Part shown: positions 22,140-26,747 of the stretch, piece after piece
How positions within the stretch are numbered: position 1 is the stretch's first letter
How the letters are laid out: the number at the start of each line of letters is the position of its first letter
Assembly (NCBI GenBank): GCA_019648995.1
Contig: BLXT01003994.1
Coordinates: 431,519-458,265, forward strand
Length of the DNA: 26,747 nucleotides
Reading direction: 5' to 3'
Source: Plakobranchus ocellatus
Taxonomy: Eukaryota > Mollusca > Gastropoda > Plakobranchidae
Position numbers and translations under genes: made by a program
Notes under the pieces: generated by a model
What the model was told of the DNA's origin: nothing
Database searches by the model: none
What the model saw: the letters and a program-made list of their open reading frames with translations, nothing else

Positions 22140-22375
22140 TTTTGGAAAACATGAGCACTCAATACTTTTGGATTATAATGGCATCTTGATTTTAGTTGAT
22201 CAGCTCTGATTCAGCAATGGTTTTTGAAGTATAACTATAAGTCTTGTAAGGCAAAGAAGGTGTGTCCCTTTTCACATCATTTCATTGTTATACACTGTGC
22301 TATGACAAGTTGGAAAGCAATCTGACGTGAGATGATTTTCTTTTCTTGTGTGCATATTCAAAAGTCTTTCCTCAG
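22140..22375 (+). repeat. Unclassified dispersed repeat, copy 2
   Basis: The counterpart of 9828-10010, with shared ordered words CACTCAA, GATTATAATGG (22171-22181), TTCAGCAATG (22210-22219), GGAAAGCA (22312-22319) and TGTGCATATT (22349-22358). It lies between two parts of the minisatellite, so it may have inserted into it. Confidence 0.6.
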
Positions 22376-22385
22376 GTGCAAGAAC

Positions 22386-22595
22386 ATCTCATTCTCAAAT
22401 TGTCTACTTTAAAATCGGATTTAGCTACAGCAATCAATCTTGATTGTCTATTAAGAATCAGATTTAGCTACAGCAATCAATCTTGATTGTCTATTAAGAA
22501 TCAGATTTAGCTACAGCATCTCAAACACCACTTTAGAATCAGATCTAGCAACATTTTGGATTGTCTTCTTTAGAATCAGATCTATCTACTGCATG
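22386..22595 (+). repeat. Minisatellite with 43-bp units
   Basis: Two identical 43-bp units lie in tandem at 22418-22460 and 22461-22503, with diverged partial units on either side. Each perfect unit contains CAATCAA-TC-TTGATTG, a 7-bp inverted repeat with a 2-nt loop (22431-22446 and 22474-22489). The outer units carry AGATTTAGCTAC or AGATCTAGCAAC but lack the hairpin, so the duplicated pair looks like a recent event in an older array. Confidence 0.85.
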
Positions 22596-24425
22596 GAAGA
22601 TTAAAAAAAAAAATATTTATATGAGAAATCAAAAACAGGTATAAACAATGCAAGATTTCTTTGTGTTGACAGTTGTATTCAAGTCACTGAGGTGGATGTA
22701 GCAACTATGAGCTTTAATCTCTTGTGTTGAGAGTTGGTGGATGCTGCCGCCAATTTCATCATGGCATTGTTTGCTGTATATTGATTGCAGAAAAAGTGTT
22801 TGGATTACTTTTGACATCAATGCTCCTCAGATTATGGAGAAAACAAAAACAAAAATCAGTGATCTATTTATTATACATTCAAATTGATTGTGGCAAAGAC
22901 TTGGTTGGTGAGACTATAATAAATGTGGCTCATGCTCACAGTAGCATACATGATGTATTGATGCCATGGAAAATAAAGAACACTCTGTATCTCAAAATAC
23001 CTTCAAACTGAAACGGCTTCTTATGGTCATTTTTCTAACTTGTATGTGAGCATTTCAATTTGGGTGTGCTTCTTTCGTTTGGTCTAATTTATGTGTATGC
23101 ATTTCATTTTGTTTGTGCAGCATTATCTTTTTTAAATCAAATGTTGGTTTAGGGAGAGCTTCATAGTTCACTACTCTAAGACAAGGGGCTCAAGATTTAG
23201 AATCTTACAATAAATAACACGGCATCGATTCCAGCAATTCTCCATTGCATGCATTTCCCTTCTGTCACACCATATAGAGATTGGATAGGTCTAGGTAGGA
23301 AGAACACACTCTCAACAGTCTGTTCTTATTTGTAACACCTTCAATACCTACAAGCACATCCTTGTTTTCCCAGTGTTGGTATTTGGTTAGACCTCTGGTT
23401 TAGAGTTACCCAAGCTCCTATTTTGTAGGGAGTGGTACAAGTAGGTAAGGTAATTTAAAGCCTCTGTTCATTAGGCCCCACGTGTGGAACAAGGCATTGC
23501 ATTTCATGATTTTATTTTTGACTGATAGTGACACTTAACAGGCTTTCCATAGGCAGCGCACAACTCAACATTGCACAACAAGCAGACCACGGCTAGCGCC
23601 AGATGTAGGCCAGAGATGGGTTAGAACTGCTTTTTGTATATGTTTTGGTAGGTCCTGTTTTTGGACGAGGTATGTGAGAGTCTCTCAGTTTAGCAAATTT
23701 ATATTATAAAGACAAAGAAGAGAAATGCAAACAGGCTAATTCTTTGCTATTAATTGATTTTTTTTCAGTTAAGCAGCTTTCTGTTTAAAGAGAAATTAAT
23801 TTAAAAAAAAAAATTTGGAGATTAGGCCTATATTATAATATAGTTCCATTAAAAAAAATATACAACACTGAAATCGCGTGACATTTTTGGTGAAGTTTGC
23901 AAGGGTGGATACAGCTATGTTTTTGTGAGCCAAGATATGGAATTTCATTAGAGAGGGAAAAAAGATTTTTTATATTATTTTTTCTTAAAATCAGATACAT
24001 CAGACTCATTGAAATTTTTCTAAAGACATATACTTGAGATAAGATTGGTTATGTTTACATTAGCCAGGCTTTGTCTTCAAGAATTGACAAGAAAAACATA
24101 TAATCTTATATGATAACTTTTGATCGATTTAATTTCAATTCTGCTCAATCAGCTAAGGGCACAGTCCCTTTTATGGTGTTTAAAAATTGATAGATAAATC
24201 TAATGTCAGAATAAGTTATGGGTGTTTTTGATTGTTAAGGCTTCATATCTTTGCGAAAGGCACAGCAAAAGCACCACGCTCGAGAGCAACTCATAAAAAT
24301 ACAAGATGAGGATCCTAGAGGATTTGTTTATTGGATATGACTAAAGAATCCTATGAAGTTAATAAAAACGGTCACAAGCTTAAATTTCTCTTCAACAAAG
24401 GAAAATGAATTTTGATAAATATGAA
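22596..24425. other. Spacer without a gene
   Basis: No coding family or RNA gene is seen. AATAAA occurs at 22972-22977 and 23209-23214, possible polyadenylation signals for a very long CAB39 3' UTR or for nothing. A/T runs lie near 23798 and 23850. Confidence 0.5.
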
Positions 24426-24429
24426 CATC

Positions 24430-24455
24430 ATTTTGCCTTTATTAAGCTTCATCAG
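24430..24455 (-). other. Hammerhead-like repeat end (copy B)
   Basis: The minus strand reads CTGATGAAGCTTAATAAAGGC followed by AAAAT, nearly the same as copy A at 8195-8219. The GAAAC of copy A has become AAAAT, so a conserved G of the presumed core is lost. If this was ever a ribozyme it is not active in this copy. The flanks differ from those of copy A beyond a short distance. Confidence 0.35.
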
Positions 24456-24646
24456 TAACTTAACATTAAAGAAGACAACATGTGTGGTACAGGAAAACAA
24501 GACTAGTTATACTTTGAGCGCAAACATGATTTATTTATTCATTTTAGAAATTTCTACAGATTAGACATACAATGGGTATCCTTTATATTTAAACACACAG
24601 AAAAAAGCGAACTTTCCAAAAAAAAAAACAACAACCAAAAACTGCT

Positions 24647-24830
24647 GACACTGACAGGTGGGGCGTCGGTGGCACAGTGGCTAGCGAGTCCGCCCTGAGA
24701 TCTGCAGGGACCTTTCTGTCGCGGGTTCGAGCCCCGCCACCGGCGCCTTGGCCCGACGGAGGGCCTGAAAGCCTGAGATCACCTTGTGGACTGGCTATAT
24801 ACAAAAAAACCAAACCAGACACTGACAGGT
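24647..24830 (+). mobile_element. tRNA-derived SINE with exact 13-bp target-site duplication
   Basis: A body of 158 bp (24660-24817) is flanked by GACACTGACAGGT at 24647-24659 and 24818-24830, a perfect duplication as left by LINE-driven insertion. The head looks like a tRNA. It has an A box TGGCACAGTGG (24670-24680), an anticodon-like arm CCCTG/CAGGG with a 7-nt loop (24693-24709), and a B box GGTTCGAGCCC (24724-24734) inside a perfect T arm GCGGG/CCCGC. The first bases GGCGTCGGTGGC (24662-24673) pair with GCCACCGGCGCC (24736-24747) over 12 bp with one G-U, longer than a tRNA acceptor stem. A unique part and a short A-rich tail ending ACAAAAAAACC follow. The internal A and B boxes should serve as an RNA polymerase III promoter. 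It is GC-rich against its AT-rich surroundings. It is not a true tRNA gene: base 33 is not T and three extra bases separate the stems. Confidence 0.93.
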
Positions 24831-26250
24831 AGCGATTTTCTCAACAACATGCAAGGAACAAACCTCTGCTATTTTATTGGTCAGAGAATTTTCATAGTTG
24901 ATTTTTAATTTTTATTTTACGCACATTACATATTATCTTGCACAAACAGGCGGCCAAAGCTTGCTGATCAAGAAATAAATTAACATTAGTTGAACATCAG
25001 ATAAAAATCTGTAAAATTGAGAACAACAGAAAGAGAATAACTTGTACAGCCCTCAAAGTTTCAAACAAGCATGACAGACAATGTTGATTGTTTATTTTTT
25101 AATAAACACCCATCCCTTCATTTTTATAGTTGTCAGATGCTTCTGATTTCACACACAAACTGACAAAGCAGTGTCACTGCTCTAGAATAATGGCACAAGT
25201 CATTCTTGACTCTAAATTGATGATAATTTTCGAAAATCATATTTTCACACATTAACTGACATTTTGAATCATAAGTTGTAGAAAATTGTTTTGCCACATT
25301 CCTGTTGCACTGACTTCATGTGATTGCTAGTGCAAGGCCCAATAAGACTGTGATATTCACTTATTCAGGTCATAAAACTATATCCTGACAAAAATTTTAA
25401 CATCGTTTTGCCAATAGTATAGAGCAGATATGTCATGTTTTTACAAAATTTGTAAAGGCATTTACACAATACATGTACCATGAAATAATTGCGTAAAGTC
25501 AAAAAGAAATTGAAGCAGTGACAGCAATTGACTGAATGCATAAAGAAAACATTGCAGTCTATAGTAATACATGTACTAGCATGGCTAGTCCTCAGGTAGT
25601 TTTGACAAAGGCACTGAAAGTGAAAGCACAATGATGTGTGGATATGTCACACTATAAAACAAAAATGTTTTGCAGCAGAAAATGGGTTACTAGAGTATCC
25701 TGGTTAACGCCTTACACAAATTTAAAAATGATATGAACCACCGCAAGACTACCCACAAACTTTATAGGAAAATCGGGTTGTAAAAAGTTGAGATTTGCAA
25801 TAAACTGTGGCATTTATGTTTTGAGAACAGTTCCAAAGGCTAATTTCACACATAAATCTTAGAGGAAAAAAAAGCAATTTGAGAATACATGTACTTTTCC
25901 CTTCTTTTATTTTCCAAAAGTTGAAACAGTTACACGCCATGCTCAGAAAGCTTTTACCATTGCAAGCTCAGCAGAGAAAGAAATTTCTGTCTGCAAGTTT
26001 TTTTTGTAACCCTCCCAGCAAACCCAGCCTAAAAAAAACAATCTCTGGCACTTTTTGGCATGCAAAAACAATCAGTGAATTTTTTCTCAAAAGCCAGGAA
26101 GACTTAAACCAATTCATATTGGGAGCATTGAAAAAGCTACTTTTTATAGATTATTTTTTTACTATACCTAAGCATTTTTTTTTTACATTAAAATGGCGTT
26201 GGGGGAGTGTTGACTTTGACAGAAAAAAAAAAAAGATGACCTGGTTTAGT
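24831..26250. other. Spacer without a gene
   Basis: Nothing coding was recognised. The long open frame that crosses 25879-26391 starts at TTG and ends in a leucine run made by a trinucleotide repeat, so it is not taken as a gene. Several short A and T runs occur. Confidence 0.5.
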
Positions 26251-26254
26251 GAAC

Positions 26255-26390
26255 TACTATTTGATGGACTACAACAACTACTGCTGCTACTTCTACAATT
26301 AATGCTGCTGCTGCTAGTAGTACTAGCACTACTACTACTACTGCTGCTGCTGCTGCTACTACTACAACTGCTGCTATCAATAGTATCATA
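26255..26390 (+). repeat. ACT/CTG trinucleotide repeat cluster
   Basis: CTG and ACT triplets alternate in blocks over about 130 bp, with CTG runs of three to five units near 26303 and 26341 and ACT runs near 26328. Translation gives poly-Leu on one strand and Ala/Val runs on the other, which explains the overlapping open frames here. Confidence 0.85.
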
Positions 26391-26747
26391 GTGTGTACTA
26401 GATCTTTATGGCTTGAAGTTGGATAAGTCTCTCCTTTCCTTTCGATCACATCTGAGCCTTTGTTAGGTTTTCACAAACTCTTAAAAATTTTATAAAATGA
26501 CATACCCACAGGGTTGTAACATGGTGTCAGAAGTTAAAAAGTCATTCAATAATTTTTGCTTCATAGAAATGCAAGTGTCAGAGCTAAATTTATGTGTTGA
26601 TGTATTGAAAATAGATTTACAGTCGCGGTAGTCATTCTGTGGTCGACTGTGCTAGCGATCAAAGGGGAATAATTTAATATTTTATTTAGACAGCAATGAA
26701 TTAAGGAATTAGCAAGTGTATGAACTACTACTTCCCTGGATTTGCTA
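26391..26747. other. Window end, no gene seen
   Basis: AT-rich sequence without coding likeness, RNA gene or recognised repeat. Confidence 0.5.

Noticed and set aside
24662..24747. A true tRNA gene
   Set aside because: A and B boxes and two arms look like a tRNA, but there are three extra bases between T arm and acceptor, no T at position 33, an over-long terminal stem and flanking target-site duplications. It is a SINE head.
25879..26391. Longest open frame of the window, 170 codons on the + strand
   Set aside because: It starts at TTG, has no family likeness, and its end is a leucine run produced by the ACT/CTG repeat.
1..26747. A novel multi-gene system (defence, toxin, biosynthetic or other)
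   Set aside because: Apart from CAB39, the coding-like sequence I recognised is decayed transposon. No gene cluster, CRISPR array or operon-like set is present.

Overview
The window is a piece of animal nuclear genome: AT-rich, repeat-laden, with one real protein-coding gene split by GT-AG introns. Protein likeness (a Mo25/CAB39 family scaffold), an RTE-clade LINE, a Merlin-type transposase relic and a tRNA-derived SINE all point to a metazoan. The mix of repeats and the AGATCT-rich tracts feel most like a mollusc, perhaps a gastropod, but that assignment is inference and cannot be fixed from this sequence alone.

Layout. 1-2770: no gene; AT-rich, with a striking degenerate AGATCT/TCTAGA tract at about 1376-1910. 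2771-5968: a nearly full-length but dead RTE-clade non-LTR retrotransposon on the + strand, flanked on both sides by AGT-type trinucleotide repeats. 6138-6880: a decayed Merlin/IS1595-like DNA-transposon transposase on the - strand. 6900-10320: no gene seen; purine/pyrimidine tracts, a conserved repeat end at 8195-8219 with hammerhead-like features, and one copy of an unclassified dispersed repeat. 10421-15809: a complete CAB39 (MO25) gene, seven coding exons, 338 residues, all splice junctions in frame. 15810 onward: a long T-rich region which I read as 3' UTR for at least part of its length, then intergenic sequence, containing two copies of one tRNA-derived SINE (one old at about 20488-20612, one younger at 24660-24817 with an exact 13-bp target-site duplication), a second copy of the dispersed repeat, a minisatellite with 43-bp units, and ACT/CTG trinucleotide repeats near the end.

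How it works together. Only CAB39 is a working gene here. It encodes the armadillo-like scaffold that, in characterised animals, binds the STRAD pseudokinase and stabilises active LKB1, and also activates several STE20-family kinases. Everything else is transposon debris, tandem repeats and unassigned sequence. I found no evidence of a novel multi-gene system. The most useful new leads are the SINE family with its long terminal stem, the Merlin relic, a 34-nt candidate poison exon in CAB39 intron 3, and the shared hammerhead-like repeat end.
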